This document shows positions 1 through 11,371 of a stretch of DNA of 64,000 bases, piece after piece. The stretch covers positions 682,001 through 746,000 of the forward strand of contig OY725498.1 of assembly GCA_963281255.1 (NCBI GenBank), written 5' to 3'. A program made the position numbers and the translations under genes. This stretch comes from Aphrocallistes beatrix. Taxonomy: Eukaryota; Porifera; Hexactinellida; Sceptrulophora; Aphrocallistidae. The notes under the pieces were generated by a model that did not search any database, was not told where the DNA came from, and saw nothing but the letters and a program-made list of their open reading frames with translations. How positions within the stretch are numbered: position 1 is the stretch's first letter; the number at the start of each line of letters is the position of its first letter.

Positions 1-800
1 AAGAAACTGCACCTGAATGTGACATACAATATTGTTTTAGTTCAAATTTCAAAATGATCGAAAGAAATGACGACTTAAATAGCTTTACAAATGGAATGAC
101 TAATGCACTCAACAAACTAAGTTGCATTAGTAACGGAATATCAGCAATCGCAATACTAATTAACTTGGAAGAGATGTTCAATGAAGAGATCTACAATCAC
201 ATCATCAACCTCCCGAACACATACAACCTTGGAGACAAGTTGAAGCATAATTTCTGGGAATACGCGTGCATTGTGTTTAAGGCTCGAATGGACAGTAAGG
301 ACTTCGTGAGAAGACAGATCGAGGCTAATCCCAAACTGAAGAGTCTAGACAGAATGGTACAGTCGAGATACTGCTGGATCACCAGCAGGAGTATCCCAGA
401 GGAATGCTATGAGAGGTTAGGGAACTTGGTCAAGGAGGTTACCTCGTACAATAAACTGAAGATATACACTGATAGCAATGTAGTCACAGAGATGAGAGAT
501 ACAATGCAAGAGAGTTTTATGAACAGATATTCAAATGATAGAGAGACTCCTCCAGAAATAGAAAGGGAAGAGCTACTACCAGAAGGGAGATTGTGCCAGC
601 CCCTTTCACCTCGAAATGCTCTACTCTCCATCAATAACAGATTCTGGATTACAGAGCACACAGGTATATCTACACTAATCGGGTACTTTATTTGGAAAAA
701 CATAAATGCTGACATCGCTAAACAGTTCAAGATACGATACCCAGAAGCTGTTAGAATATCTGCCGATGCCTTTATAGATTTTTGGTTAGAATTTAAGTAA
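1..800 (+). CDS. AIG1-like two-domain GTPase, C-terminal part (cut by window start)
   Basis: The frame is open from base 3 to the stop at 798-800, so the gene begins outside the window. The visible 265 residues match the second half of the intact GTPases at 2837, 14798 and 23469: the degenerate second AIG1 domain (LNKLS, then ILINLEEMFNEEIY, then FWEYACIVFK), followed by the family's C-terminal tail ending in IGYFIWKNIN and a short acidic/basic stretch. The block around ECDIQYCF aligns with KYDVEYHFNPDL of the relatives, which shows that the Met codon at 54 is internal and not the true start. No P-loop is visible because that domain lies upstream. The tail keeps the K-x-YxDxxVxxEMRD pattern of its relatives. 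The gene is the first member of the cluster and has the same orientation as most others. Whether the missing half is intact cannot be told here. Confidence 0.8.
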   Translation, partial: ETAPECDIQYCFSSNFKMIERNDDLNSFTNGMTNALNKLSCISNGISAIAILINLEEMFNEEIYNHIINLPNTYNLGDKLKHNFWEYACIVFKARMDSKDFVRRQIEANPKLKSLDRMVQSRYCWITSRSIPEECYERLGNLVKEVTSYNKLKIYTDSNVVTEMRDTMQESFMNRYSNDRETPPEIEREELLPEGRLCQPLSPRNALLSINNRFWITEHTGISTLIGYFIWKNINADIAKQFKIRYPEAVRISADAFIDFWLEFK

Positions 801-1023
801 TGAATTACCTCTATTTACTCTCCCTTCTTGTGTCTATTCTGTCTCATTGTTTGATGTTTCATTGGCATCAACGTAAATTATAGAGTTTGTATTAACATGT
901 TCCTTAGCAAAGTGACAATTATACCACATTAAATAGACTGTAGTTAGTTACAAATTTAATTTCGCTTTATTTCGGGAGGATATAACCTCCAACAAGGAGT
1001 TGTTAACGTCATTTTAAGAATTA

Positions 1024-1517
1024 CAAGCGCGCTTCGCGCTTGCTTGCGCTGCGCAGCTGGCGGACACTTCGTGTCCGCCGGAGGCTCCCTTCGGTCGCCT
1101 GGAGTCACATTGGTTAATTATAAGGGAGATAACATCTCTAAATATGTCTGTTCTACTGTGCTAATCGATATCACTCGAAAAATCACCAAATTTGTCAATT
1201 TAAAAATTTTTGATGCGTAATGATGACGTCATAACAAAGTGATGAGTCATCATTTTTTGATGAAAGTCGCATCATATGTGAGGTATGTTAGTATACAGAT
1301 TCTATTAAAATTTCAGCCTTCTATCTCCTATAATGGCTTAGTTATGCCCGAATAACTGTGTTGCTTAACTTTTAAAAATGTGACAATGACGTCATAATTC
1401 CATGATGAGTCGACATTTTGCTCTGAACTCAGAACTTACTGGAGCCATAGCCAAAAGACTCTCACATGCCAAAAATCAGCCTTCTGCGCCCGGCAGTTTC
1501 TTCAATCAATTCGTTAC

Positions 1518-1552
<35 letters not shown>

Positions 1553-1576
1553 ATCATCGAGTTTTAATAGTAAGGA
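1024..1576 (-). mobile_element. Non-autonomous Helitron-like element
   Basis: Read on the minus strand, the element starts with TC (TCCTTACTATTAAAACTCGA) and ends in a GC-rich hairpin (AAGCGCGAAGCGCGCTT) closing with CTTG. It sits between an A and a T with no target duplication, as Helitrons do. It contains an AT microsatellite at about 1519-1549 and no coding capacity. Its middle is shared, in other orientations and truncated, with 28219-28664 and 58052-58495. The 3' hairpin type is shared with the elements ending at 9463 and 38325. Confidence 0.65.
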
Positions 1577-1808
1577 TATTGTATTAATTCTAAGAAAAAA
1601 GACCGAACTGCCACCATCACTAGTGCCAGCACAAAATATAAATGTACCCAAAACAGGAAGATAGACAGTTGTGAATATTGGAAAAATACAGAGAAAATCA
1701 GTTTAACTTCAATCAATAATAAATGTTAAATCTACTGCTTCGTTAGTTATCAAGACATGGACAACATATTGCAAAGGTTGCTCGATTGTGAGAAAGTTAG
1801 AAACATAG

Positions 1809-2009
1809 AACTCCATCAGCAGTTTGAATAATAGTGAAATTGAGATAAGAGAAGTCCTTAGAGTATTGAGCAGGATCGGTAGCACTAAATTGAGAGTAAT
1901 CATGATCAACATCAAAGAAGAGCAAACTCAAGAAATCTACAATAAATTATTGTATATCTTTAAAAACGAAGATTTCTGGAAGTGCGCACCCATTGCTTTT
2001 AAGGAACAG
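1809..2009 (+). pseudogene. Relic of an AIG1-like second domain
   Basis: A short open stretch reads NNSEIEIREVLRVLSRIG, then VIMINIKEEQTQEIYNKLL, then EDFWKCAPIAFKEQF. This follows the order of the degenerate second domain of the neighbouring GTPases (ITQALNKLSGIG, VMILLVSLEEMFSQEIYDLI, KDFWDYACILFK). There is no upstream G domain, an in-frame stop precedes it, and it runs into a GC-rich repeat at about 2040-2080. I read it as a decayed fragment rather than a gene. Confidence 0.55.
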
Positions 2010-2836
2010 TTTGAGAGAGAAGATCGTATCAGTAGTCATAGGCGCCGAACCCGGGGGGCTGGGGGGCTCGAGCCCCCCTAGATTCGAAGATGGCCCATGG
2101 ACGCAATACAAATTTTAGGGCTGAGCCTCCAATCAATGGCTCCAAGAGTCCAGAACTGAAAAGAACATCACTTAGCTCATTGTTATTAACCTCTTTGCCA
2201 ATTTTTCTCCCAAGACGAGTTCTTAACAATCATGAAAATTACGGAGATTTTCTCTGAAAATCGATACTGCGTCTTTTCTAATGCGATTTTAGTTCCATTC
2301 ATGCGGACATGATTGATAAGAAATTGAAGAAATAAAAATTGATCACCGCTCGGAATAGGGATCATTATAAACACATGTATGTAGTTCTAACATGAAGTGG
2401 CCGTTGTATACTGTTTTAGAGCCCGAAAATGGGTGGTCGCAGGCGCGTTGGGCAGATGATCGTTATACACACAGGTTCATTATTCTAGGCATCGGACGAG
2501 ATTGTTCTTAGATAATCTATCGAATAATGTTTTATTATACGTATAATATTCGTACGCAGATTTCAACTCTTTTTGATCAACTATTTTTCGATTTTCCTCT
2601 CAAATATTGAATATTCATAATTATTCCCCACATCACTGAATTAATCAACTTAGACTTTGGCTTGGATTAATGTATTAGGCTCTCATACGAGAAACAGTCG
2701 AACAATACCAGTTGTAGAAGTCATGGAAACAAGAGTAGAAATATTTATAAGCTAACAGTGTTCCATACTAGTATTTATTTCAAGTGTTGTTTACATTGTA
2801 TCCTTATATAAGGTTTTATTTCTTTAGATTCTCAAG
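2010..2836. other. Gene-free interval before the first intact GTPase
   Basis: It contains a GC-rich, partly self-complementary patch at about 2040-2085 (runs of G and C around GGGGGGCTCGAGCCCCCC), probably MITE debris. The rest is AT-rich. Just before the next gene a CCTTATATAAGG palindrome (about 2801-2812) could act as a TATA box, and a TTTCTTTAG acceptor-like site lies 10 bases before the ATG. I see no other gene. Confidence 0.4.
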
Positions 2837-4417
2837 ATGGGTAATTCCCCCCCACAAGCAACACACATCCGAGATTTCGATAGGAGCTTCATTTTAATCG
2901 GAAAAAGTAACAGCGGGAAAAGCACTTTAGGAAACTTGATTCTTGGAGATCCACAGAAGTTCGAAGTACACCTAATTCAAGAAGCTAAAGGACTTACGAA
3001 AAAAGTTAAATCAGGTGAAACTGTGGTAGATCCGAGAAATGTTTACGGCGAAAACTGTCCGATAAGAGAACAGTTGAAAATTCAAGTTCTAGATCAACCT
3101 GGTTGTAATGATGGCGATTTCACTCAAGAGAATTATTGTGATTTTCTGAAGCAATGCATCAGTGAATCGAAAGGAGAAATGTCCGCCACTTTTCTCATCC
3201 TTGTCAACCTCAAGTCGGGTTATCTATCGCCAGAGGAGTTCCTCACTCTCATGAACATTGCAGAGATATTGTCCAACAGCAGCTACAGTTTCTTTCCAAA
3301 TACGACAGTGGTATTTACACATGCAGATAAAATCTCTGAGAATTTGAATGAAGAAGTTCTTGAAGAGCATCTAGAAAATAAGGTCCAAATGGAAGAGTTC
3401 GCTTACATCAAGGACCTGATTAATTTAGTGGAGAAGAGATACATTTTCATAAACGGAGTCAATAATACAGCAGAAAACAGACATCGTATTATAAGGAAAC
3501 TTTTCCTAAAGAGCAGAACCAATTTGAATGTGTACGTAAACGGAAATACCGGATTCAAAGGAAACGAATTGAAAGTGTTATTCAGAGAAGATCCTGAAGC
3601 GAATACTTTCAAGAAAAATCTAATAAACTATGATGTAGAATATCATTTCAACCCAGATCTCAGTTTGTTTAGAAGATATAGAACTTTTGACCTACATCGA
3701 GAAATCAGTCAAGCCTTGAACAAACTAAGCGGAATCAGCAAAGGCGTATCAGTTATGATTCTGTTAATTAGCCTTGAAGAAATGTTCAATAAAGAAATTT
3801 ATAACCTCATTCATGATCTAGCAAACACTTACAGACTTGGTGAAGATTTCAAAAAAGATTACTGGAATTACTCTTGCATTGTTTTCAAGACACCAGTTGA
3901 CCAGGAAACATTTGTTTCAGATAATATTGAGGGTAACAAGGTTTTAAAAGAATTAGTTGAGAAAGTTAGACATAGATATAGTTGGGTAACCGAGATGACA
4001 ACACAAGAAGAATGTTCCCAACGAATTTTGGGTTTGATAAGAAGAGTGAAATACGATACTGAGGGGAAGACTTACATCGATAGCGTAGTGCTATCTGAAA
4101 TGAGGAGCAAGATAAAAACTTCTATCGAGCAGAAAAAAAATACTAGAAAAAAACAAATAACTATAGGGATAACTAATGAAGATCTAAAACGCGTGGGAGT
4201 ACCAATGTATAGATTAGAGGCAACGAGACAAGTTTTGATTGCCAACAACGACTTTTTCTGGGATGAATCCATATCATCTCAAATTGGGTTTTACCTCTTA
4301 AAAAACATAAACCCAGTCATCGCTCAACAATTCCAAGAAAGGTATCAGGATCCAAATCAAAGAATATCTACCCAAGACTATTCTGCATTCTGTCTTGAAT
4401 CTTTCAAAAAGATGTGA
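2837..4417 (+). CDS. AIG1/GIMAP-like two-domain GTPase
   Basis: This single open reading frame encodes 526 residues and is the clearest reference member of the cluster. The first domain carries the P-loop GKSNSGKS at residues 22-29, GLTKKV (about 52-57) in the switch I area, a DQPG Walker B/G3 motif at 86-89, VVFTHAD (158-164) where G4 is expected, and FINGVN near 204-209 as G5. This order and spacing are those of AIG1-type GTPases (IAN/GIMAP in animals and plants). A second, degenerate AIG1 domain follows at about 230-425: NGNTGF (235-240) sits where the P-loop would be and no GKS remains, but the RYSWV strand near G5 is kept. A tail of about 100 residues ends in IGFYLLKNIN and a lysine-rich end. 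The protein starts MGN, so N-myristoylation is possible. It is followed 1.2 kb later by a stand-alone degenerate domain. The cellular role is not known from sequence; GIMAP relatives act at membranes in immune cells. Confidence 0.9.
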   Translation: MGNSPPQATHIRDFDRSFILIGKSNSGKSTLGNLILGDPQKFEVHLIQEAKGLTKKVKSGETVVDPRNVYGENCPIREQLKIQVLDQPGCNDGDFTQENYCDFLKQCISESKGEMSATFLILVNLKSGYLSPEEFLTLMNIAEILSNSSYSFFPNTTVVFTHADKISENLNEEVLEEHLENKVQMEEFAYIKDLINLVEKRYIFINGVNNTAENRHRIIRKLFLKSRTNLNVYVNGNTGFKGNELKVLFREDPEANTFKKNLINYDVEYHFNPDLSLFRRYRTFDLHREISQALNKLSGISKGVSVMILLISLEEMFNKEIYNLIHDLANTYRLGEDFKKDYWNYSCIVFKTPVDQETFVSDNIEGNKVLKELVEKVRHRYSWVTEMTTQEECSQRILGLIRRVKYDTEGKTYIDSVVLSEMRSKIKTSIEQKKNTRKKQITIGITNEDLKRVGVPMYRLEATRQVLIANNDFFWDESISSQIGFYLLKNINPVIAQQFQERYQDPNQRISTQDYSAFCLESFKKM

Positions 4418-4784
4418 TCATTGAGCACTAAACGTGTGAAACCCCCAATTTACTCATACGTCCCCAATGATTTATAATGGCAAGTACGTTCCTTTTTTTG
4501 AATATGACTATTTAAGATATTATTTAATAGAGTAATATTATTTTTTATTGCAGTTTATCTACATACTTTCGTTCGCTCTTTCGTATACGCGATTCTTCGA
4601 AATTTAACTATCCGATGTCTCTACGATCAAATTTGACAAATGGGATCCATATGTACGTATATAGCTGAGTTTGAATCGGTTCCACTTTTCACAACTCGGC
4701 TAGCCCAGACCCTAATTCTAACTCTACCACACATAATAGCTTTTAAAATTTCATTTTTGGTATTTTCAAAGTATAATCCATATA

Positions 4785-4965
4785 CAGTGAGGGTCGCTTA
4801 TTATGAACCCGCTTAATATGAACATTCGTTTATTATGAACTAACCTCCTGGCCTGAATTCGTTTTTAGATATCATTTGTATTGAATCAAGTTCGCTTAGT
4901 ACGAAGTATCTCTATTATGAACAGATTTTTGTCCCCCGGTGGTTCACAATAAGCAACCCCGGCTG
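4785..4965. mobile_element. pogo/Tc1-type MITE (GGGTCGCTTATT family)
   Basis: This 181-bp element is flanked by TA, starts CAGTGAGGGTCGCTTATTATG and ends with an approximate inverse (AATAAGCAACCCCGGCTG). Its internal sequence matches the elements at 57376-57543 and, broken, at 34356-34483. It has no coding capacity. Confidence 0.7.
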
Positions 4966-5591
4966 TATATTCATATTTTACACCAAAAAAGTTTTGCTCA
5001 AAAATATGAATAATATCTCAACGTCAGATATGCCATTTCACATGTACATTCTGATTTTGTTTTGAAATCGAAAGCTTGATCAGTTATAAAAAGGGTTTCC
5101 GTCGGAATAAAAATACAATTCTCAATTTCCCGCCTAATTCCCATTCCCACCCCATGGCAACCCTGGTTATAAATCATTGAATAGTGTACATATAGATTCC
5201 TTATGCTTGACATTATTTTTGAACTACACTGCTCTACTAATTTGATTAGAGTTCTTGAGTTGTCAATAAAAAGCGTTCTAGGACAATTTCTCATTGAATA
5301 TTCCCCCTGTCAATGAATGATACAACCTGGCAATTCTCCCTGAAAATTGTGTTTTGTACAATTAGCTGTCATGGCTCAAAACTAAACAATTAAGTTTAAA
5401 TTCCGCCAAAGAGCTCAAAATTTGAAAATTCCAAGATTATTTTTGGCAAAAAGGTGCTAAAATCATCTTTGAGGATTTTATTTCACCTCAAATTCCCGCT
5501 TGGATCTTAGTTGTAATACTAGCGCAAGCCTGATTTAATAATTGATTTTTCTCGATTGATAAATATTAAATATTAATTCTCAGCTGTAGAA
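4966..5591. other. Gene-free interval with hAT-like MITE remnant
   Basis: AT-rich and without a convincing gene. At about 5135-5165 lies one terminus of a GTTGCCATGGGAATGGGAAT repeat (reverse orientation) that is complete at 25256-25373. The 3' end of the interval holds a TTCTCAG acceptor-like site 8 bases before the ATG at 5592. Confidence 0.4.
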
Positions 5592-6158
5592 ATGGCTACA
5601 CAATTTCCCAAACAAGAATTCCAAATATTTATTCATGGAAACAATGATTTTAAATGTTCTGAACTCCTTGGAAAACTATGCATTTTTCAACCTCAAAATT
5701 CTTTTGATGTTAGAATGAAATTTTTCGTATTCTCTGACTTAAACTTATTCCAGCCATATACACCTATTGAACCTCCTAGTAACCATGAAGTAAATGTTAA
5801 AGATGCATCAGCGATATTGGTACTCATAAGTCAAACAGCAATATTCAGTGACGGAATGAGGAGATTAATCGTCAATTTACCTTACAACCAATTTTACGGA
5901 TTGAATCAAACAAATGAAAAGGTGTGGTGGAAACGTGTAATAGTGGTATTTTCATTGGGAGAGAATGAAGGTGGAAATAAATTGATCAAACAGTCGATAT
6001 CAGGAAATAGAAGTCTAAAAGAAATAGTTGATAAAGCTGGAGGGAGATATATTTGGATGTCAGATAATACTAGATGTGAAGACTTCGCTGCAGATCTGCA
6101 TGCGAAAGTGACACACCTATCTAAGGTATTATTTGTCGGATACTCAGATCAGAGGTAA
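5592..6158 (+). CDS. Stand-alone degenerate AIG1-like domain (pseudo-GTPase)
   Basis: This 188-residue protein is homologous to the second domain of the neighbouring GTPases and not to their catalytic first domain. The P-loop position reads IHGNNDF (about residues 14-20). It is followed by SDLNLF (about 50-55), SAILVLISQTAIFSDGM (about 75-91), WWKRVIVVFSLGENEGG (about 115-131) and IVDKAGGRYIWMS (about 147-159), the last being the AIG1 region near G5. No GKS, DxxG or TKxD is present, so nucleotide binding is unlikely. Unlike its paralogues it has no membrane segment or CaaX box. The stop follows closely after the domain, and the final codons overlap a possible splice donor (AGAG before GTAACT), so an anchor exon could be missing from this model. 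The start is supported by the HGNN spacing seen in the paralogues. Confidence 0.75.
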   Translation: MATQFPKQEFQIFIHGNNDFKCSELLGKLCIFQPQNSFDVRMKFFVFSDLNLFQPYTPIEPPSNHEVNVKDASAILVLISQTAIFSDGMRRLIVNLPYNQFYGLNQTNEKVWWKRVIVVFSLGENEGGNKLIKQSISGNRSLKEIVDKAGGRYIWMSDNTRCEDFAADLHAKVTHLSKVLFVGYSDQR

Positions 6159-6210
6159 CTTATTATTATAGAATTAATCATGTACTATAACATAATATAA
6201 CAATAAACGC

Positions 6211-6345
6211 ATACATGCCAACCCTCCCGCTTTTCTCACTTTTCTGAGTTAATTTTGAGTGTTTACATGAAATTACCCCATCATGTCCAGGAAAATTAAT
6301 GAATGCGCTCTGCTTTTATCATGGCTCAAGTTGCCATATATATAT
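6211..6345. mobile_element. Short MITE, ATGCCAACC terminus family
   Basis: The stretch begins with CATGCCAACCCTCCCGCTTT and ends near GGCTCAAGTTGCCATATA, followed by a TA microsatellite. Similar termini occur at 16597-16777 and 39176-39331, which together suggest a MITE family of 130-180 bp. The copy is degraded. Confidence 0.4.
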
Positions 6346-6805
6346 ATATATACACCTGTATTATAAACTGAAAGGTACAAACAGGGGCTAAAAGTCAAAA
6401 TCTAGGTAGTTTGTTTCTCAATCAGCTTTTTTAGATTTTGATTATTCATTTTAAAATAATTTCCATTATTGGCCCCGCCATAATTCTCATAACCTTATTA
6501 CATATTTTTAAATACGAAAATTAAATTCTTAAATTTCTTTACTAGTTGAGTTAGATTTCAAATCAATACCCATTAGAAAATGCCTTAATAAAAATAAGGA
6601 AGTTTCATATCTTTTTAAAGAGATTATCCCCATCTTTTTAGGCTAATGAATGCCTCTATATACAAATAGTTTTTGAATAATTTTGATTGTATTATACATA
6701 TAAAAGTCTCAAATATACGTACGATACCACCGCTTAGGAGTAGATAAATCAAAATGTTATAATGGACCGATTTTTAATGACAAAATTCAAATATTATTTA
6801 GTGTA
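6346..6805. other. AT-rich gene-free interval
   Basis: I see no gene or clear repeat apart from a short TA run at its start. The last bases carry an ATTATTTAG acceptor-like site 4 bases before the ATG at 6806. Confidence 0.3.
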
Positions 6806-8110
6806 ATGGTGATTCCTGGATTTCAAGATAAAATTAAAAAAGTTAAACTCGTTGGAGAGATCAAATTTGAACACACTTTCATACTGTTTGGAGGCATTAA
6901 TTCTGGCAAAAGTACTCTTGGAAATCTATTATTGGGACCTCGAAAATCTCCGCCTTTCGAGACACATCTTTTCAAGGAACATTTCGGGTTGACAAAGGAC
7001 TTGAAAAAATTCGACACTAAAATAAATGAAAAAGTATTATATGGCGACGACAATCACTCAAACAAAGATGTTAGAATTCAAATAGTGGATCAGCCTGGAT
7101 TTGACCGCTTGGATCCTAAGGTACATGACAGGAAATATGGTGAAATTTTAGCAGAATGCATGTATGAAACTACAAAAACAAAACATACAACTTTCCTTCT
7201 TTTAATCGATGTTCATTTTGAGGATATTCAAACAGAATATTTTGAAAAATTGATTGAAGTTACACGAGTTTTATCAGACTGGATAGCATCAAACCCTGGT
7301 ATAAACTCATTGTCATCCCAAAACGAGAATGCTTTCTTTTCAAATGCTATTTTCATCTTTACACGTGCAGATGAGCTACATTGGAAGATGGACAAAAATA
7401 TTTTGGAATAAAAACTTCAAAGAAAATTAAAGGAAGAATCATCTTTGAACCTTAGAATGCTCTTACAATATGCGAATCAAAGACATATCTTTATAAATGG
7501 AGCGAATAATGCTGAACAAAACAGAAATTGGATCTTAAGAAAAGTCGTTAAAACTATGACCGAAGGGAAAGAATCCACAAATCGTTCTATTCCTATTAAT
7601 GATATCAATAATGAGAAAATACATTTAGACAAAAATCTCAGCGATGCCTTGAACAAGCTGAGCAAAATTACTCAGGAAATGCCACTATTTGTTTTACTGA
7701 TTTGTCCTGAATATACCAGAAACGAAAAGCTGTATAATTTCATTTTATGCCCTGTCAAGAATTCAGATTTCCAGAAAACTGTGAAGGTGATTTTGGATAA
7801 GGATTTCTGGGATCACACCTGCATCGTTTTGAAGGGCAAGAGAGAATCGTACCCTGAAGACAAACAGTTAGAAGAATTGATTGGAAAAGTGAAGTTTGGA
7901 CATTTTTATGTTGAAGAAAATGCATCTTCAGATGAAATTTACGAAGAGTTTTCCAAATTGGTTTGTCAAACTGATCTAAAACCAAACGAAAAGCAAGAGT
8001 CAATCTTCGAGCATCACGAAAAAGAATTACGTGAAAATATGGATGAAGATATCTCTTGTACAATAGATGTAGACATAAATTCTAAAGAACTGACAAATGC
8101 AGATAATTAG
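6806..8110 (+). pseudogene. Divergent AIG1-like GTPase with one in-frame stop
   Basis: Two open stretches, 6806-7411 and 7412-8110, lie in the same frame and are separated only by a TAA at 7409-7411. Across the stop the family alignment continues (NILE, stop, KLQRKLKEES against ERLEQELSK of the 23469 gene), so this is one gene with a nonsense codon rather than two genes. The first domain has the P-loop GGINSGKS (about residues 30-37), DQPG in the motif VDQPGFD, FIFTRAD in place of G4, and FINGANN as G5. The second domain is shortened: the NGNNGF entry strand is absent, but the LNKLSK, LLICPEY and KDFWDHTCIVLK blocks remain. The C-terminal tail is unrelated to the other members and very charged. 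It could be a fresh pseudogene, a null allele, a sequencing error or a stop with readthrough. No intron with good sites removes the stop. Confidence 0.65.
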
Positions 8111-9112
8111 ATAAATAACGAATGCGTTTTTACTGTGTCTACTAATTAGTTTGGTAATAATGTGAACAATTCTTCTCATTTGAATTCCCTTACTATACTT
8201 CTAATTCTAGTATATAATAGATAGCTTTGATGAAAGAGTGATTGTTTGAACTCGGTTAGTATTTTGCATGTATAGTAAGTATTACAAGTAATTATAGAAT
8301 TTTGAGATTAATTTACCAGTATTTATACGTACTATAATGTGTGCAGCATTTGTTGGGAACGTTGAGTTCTGAAATGTGAGCTCTATCACAACTTTGATCT
8401 ATATCACATCCTTAGTACACACGGTATTGTAAGGATGTGTATTATATTTCACTGATATTATATTTCACTGATAATAGAAACTGGAAGTAGTTCATTAGGC
8501 TCCTCCGTCACTACTGTATTAATTTAGTCCTACTAATGAGGATAATTATATGTACAATGGGGGCGTACATCATTATACATCTTGCCAGTTTTTAGTAGAA
8601 ATTTTTTAGCCAATTATAAATCAAATTATCAACTTTGTGTAAAAAATAATTGGACTCTGATAGTGAAAATCTGCTCATTCGCTGTCCAATGAGGCCCTTT
8701 TAGAGCTGAAATAAATTTTTTACTAACTTGGTCTTAAAGAAGAGTCATATGAAAACATAAATTAAATGCACAAACGTGAATTCCTACATGTACATCATAA
8801 AATTAAAGAATCTCATTCATAACTTCGAGCTAGGGAATTATGATCTTGCGATTATTTATCGCTCGATCACGATCGAGATACTTTAGTATTTTTCAACCAT
8901 TGATTGAGGATCGTCGAATTTTTAAAAATATCTGATAGACGATCAATATCTTTTTTACCAACATTATTTCGATCATTAATAAGAAGCTATCGATCTTTTT
9001 CCTTCTCATCGTCATTTTCTTATTTGCTATTGAGTAATTTATTAAAGTATTACTAGTTATTTTTAGTTTTTACAGATTGATTAAGTTAGAACTATTGACA
9101 GTACATGCGAAT
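8111..9112. other. Gene-free interval
   Basis: AT-rich sequence without a recognisable gene or full repeat. A small self-complementary patch around TCGCTCGATCACGATCGAGA (about 8860-8880) is the only structure I noticed. A TTTTTACAG acceptor-like site lies about 37 bases before the ATG at 9113. Confidence 0.3.
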
Positions 9113-10106
9113 ATGGGAGGTTATTTCAGCAGTGAAACAGAACCTTCTTCAACTCCTGAAGCACTTCCTAAAGCAACACGAATCAGGGATTTTGATCGAA
9201 CTTTTATTCTATTCGGAAAGGTAAATAGTGGAAAAATTTATTAATGGGAATTCGCGATAGAGCTCACTTCGAAACACATCCATTCCTCCAGCCATCAGGC
9301 CTCACTAAAGTGGTTAAGTCGGGCGAAGCGGAGTTAGACGCGAGTATCGTGTACGGAGAAGAGTGCCAGTCAAACGATCTTTTGAAAATTCAAATTCTAG
9401 ATCAGCCAGGCTCCAACGACTGTGACTTCGATTCTGAAAATTATGGTGAATTTTTAATGAAACAAGCACGCTTCGCTTGCTTGCGCTGCGTGTCCGCAGA
9501 GTCACCCTGCGGGCACCTGGAGTTACTCAATCTAACATATTTTGGGATTTTTTCCTTTATGTAAATATTTTAAAAAAGGTCAACGAAAAATTTTTCATAT
9601 GGATCCGAGAATATAATATTCGGATTCTACAGCACTAAAAACCCCATGTCAACCGTTGGAAGCTAGTCTCTAGCCCGTTTTTGTAATTTGTTTACTTTAT
9701 GTATCTATTTCAAATAAAAGTAAACAAATAATTTATCATATAGATCTGAAAATATGATATTCGAAATCTACACCCCTGAAAACCCCATGTTAACCATTGA
9801 AAGCAAGTTTCTAGCCTATTTTTGTAATTTGTTTACTTTATATATCTATTGTAAACAAAAGTAAACAATTAATTTATCATATCGATCTGAAAATATGATA
9901 TTCGAAATCTACACCCCTAAAAACCCCATGTCAACCGTTGAAAGCTAGTCTCTAGCATTATTTTCAAAATTCATCAAATGGTGTGAAAATATGTATATAA
10001 AGGTGTGAAAATATGCAGATAATCTTTTTTATAGCCATACACTAAATATATTTCAGATATCAAACATAAGTTGTGGCTTTGAAGTATTAATAACAATGAC
10101 GATCTA

Positions 10107-11371
10107 CAGTATGTCCAATAATTATTGCAACACATCATTATTTCTATTTCAACCACTGCTATAGTTCTATTTGATAAGTAGTAGTTATTGTACTAATATA
10201 GAAAGTTAATTGGTATCTATTTGAAAATAAATCTGGGTAAACACACAATGGGATTATATATTTGCTAATGAGGGATGACGTCATAATATACGATGCCGTC
10301 ATCATTTTAGTACCTTTCATCATAAATTAGAAAATTCTCTTACCTTTTAGCTGAATAATTTAGTATTTAGCGTTGATATGCCTCAAGAGGTGATGAGAGA
10401 AAAGATCAAAACTCTATTGATTGGCGATAAACATACACCTACTGAAATCTCACGCATTTTAGATGTTAACCGAGGGACAGTTTACAGGGTCAAAAAAAGG
10501 CTCCAAACAAATATGACCCTTAAACACAAAAGAGGCTGTGGTAGACCAAATTTACTCAGCGATTCAATAAAATATACAGCTGCTCAGTTCATCAAATCGG
10601 ATCCAGAGACTAGTGTACGTAAACTTACAACCAGGATAGCTAAAACAAAGAAACTGACTGTCAGTAAAAGTATAGTCCATCTTACTCTTCAGAAACTGAA
10701 ATACTCTAAGCCATTTCCTGTCCAGATTCCATTGCTGTCTGAAAAAAACCGTCTCTTCAGAATTGAATGGGCACAGAAAAACAAATTTAAACTGTGGTGT
10801 AGAGCTGTGTTTGCAGATGAAGCCTCTTTCTGGCTTAATCGTGGGAAGGTTCGAATGTGGACAAAATCTGAAAAAAAAACGATCACAAAAAACTACCAAA
10901 CACTCACCGAAATTACACATATGGGCTGCATTTTCGTCTTTCGGTACCTTCCCATTGTGCATTTTTCGTCAGAATTTGGATGCACAATTCTTTGTTAAGA
11001 TCCTTGAATGGCATCTTCTTACACAGGCTGAAACTTTCCACGGAAATAGATGGTTTCTCGTCCAGGATAATGATCCAAAGCACCGGTCAAAATTAGCCCA
11101 ACAATGGATCTCAGAAAAAATGCCAAATAATGTCTTTCAATGGCCCAGTCAATCACCTTTCTCTCATACCCGAATTTTTGGCACCTTATTGGAAGTCTAT
11201 GAGGCGTAGATGTCAGATGGTCGTAGAAAACGATGGAAATAAGATCAAATATTAATCTCTAGTGTATTCTCAACAAGTAGACAAAAAACTAGATCATATA
11301 CTTTCATATTTATTGTTTCTGGGTTACACTAAGAAATCTCCCTAGTGTTGCAATAAATATTGGACATATTG
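10107..11371 (+). mobile_element. Tc1/mariner element nested in the Helitron
   Basis: The 1265-bp element is flanked by TA at 10105-10106 and 11372-11373. The termini are inverted repeats: CAGTATGTCCAATAATTATT on the left and the complement of CAATATGTCCAATATTTATT on the right. Length, TA target and terminal repeats are typical of Tc1-like elements. The transposase gene inside is broken, so it is no longer autonomous. Confidence 0.9.
10378..11209 (+). pseudogene. Tc1-like transposase pseudogene
   Basis: The N-terminus has a helix-turn-helix (PTEISRILDVNRGTVYRVKK) and a second basic region, as in Tc1 transposases. The first catalytic aspartate is seen in VFADEASFW and the second in VQDNDPKHRSK. 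The frame shifts near 10900, where the product passes from the frame of 10378 to that of 10763. The third catalytic region reads WPSQSPFSHTR, so the expected D of the WPSQSPDLNP motif is lost. The final segment ends early. The protein is therefore inactive for at least two reasons. Confidence 0.85.

Noticed and set aside
7409-7445. Two separate genes at 6806 and 7445
   Set aside because: The frame is the same, the family alignment runs across the stop, and the second part has no own start signal.
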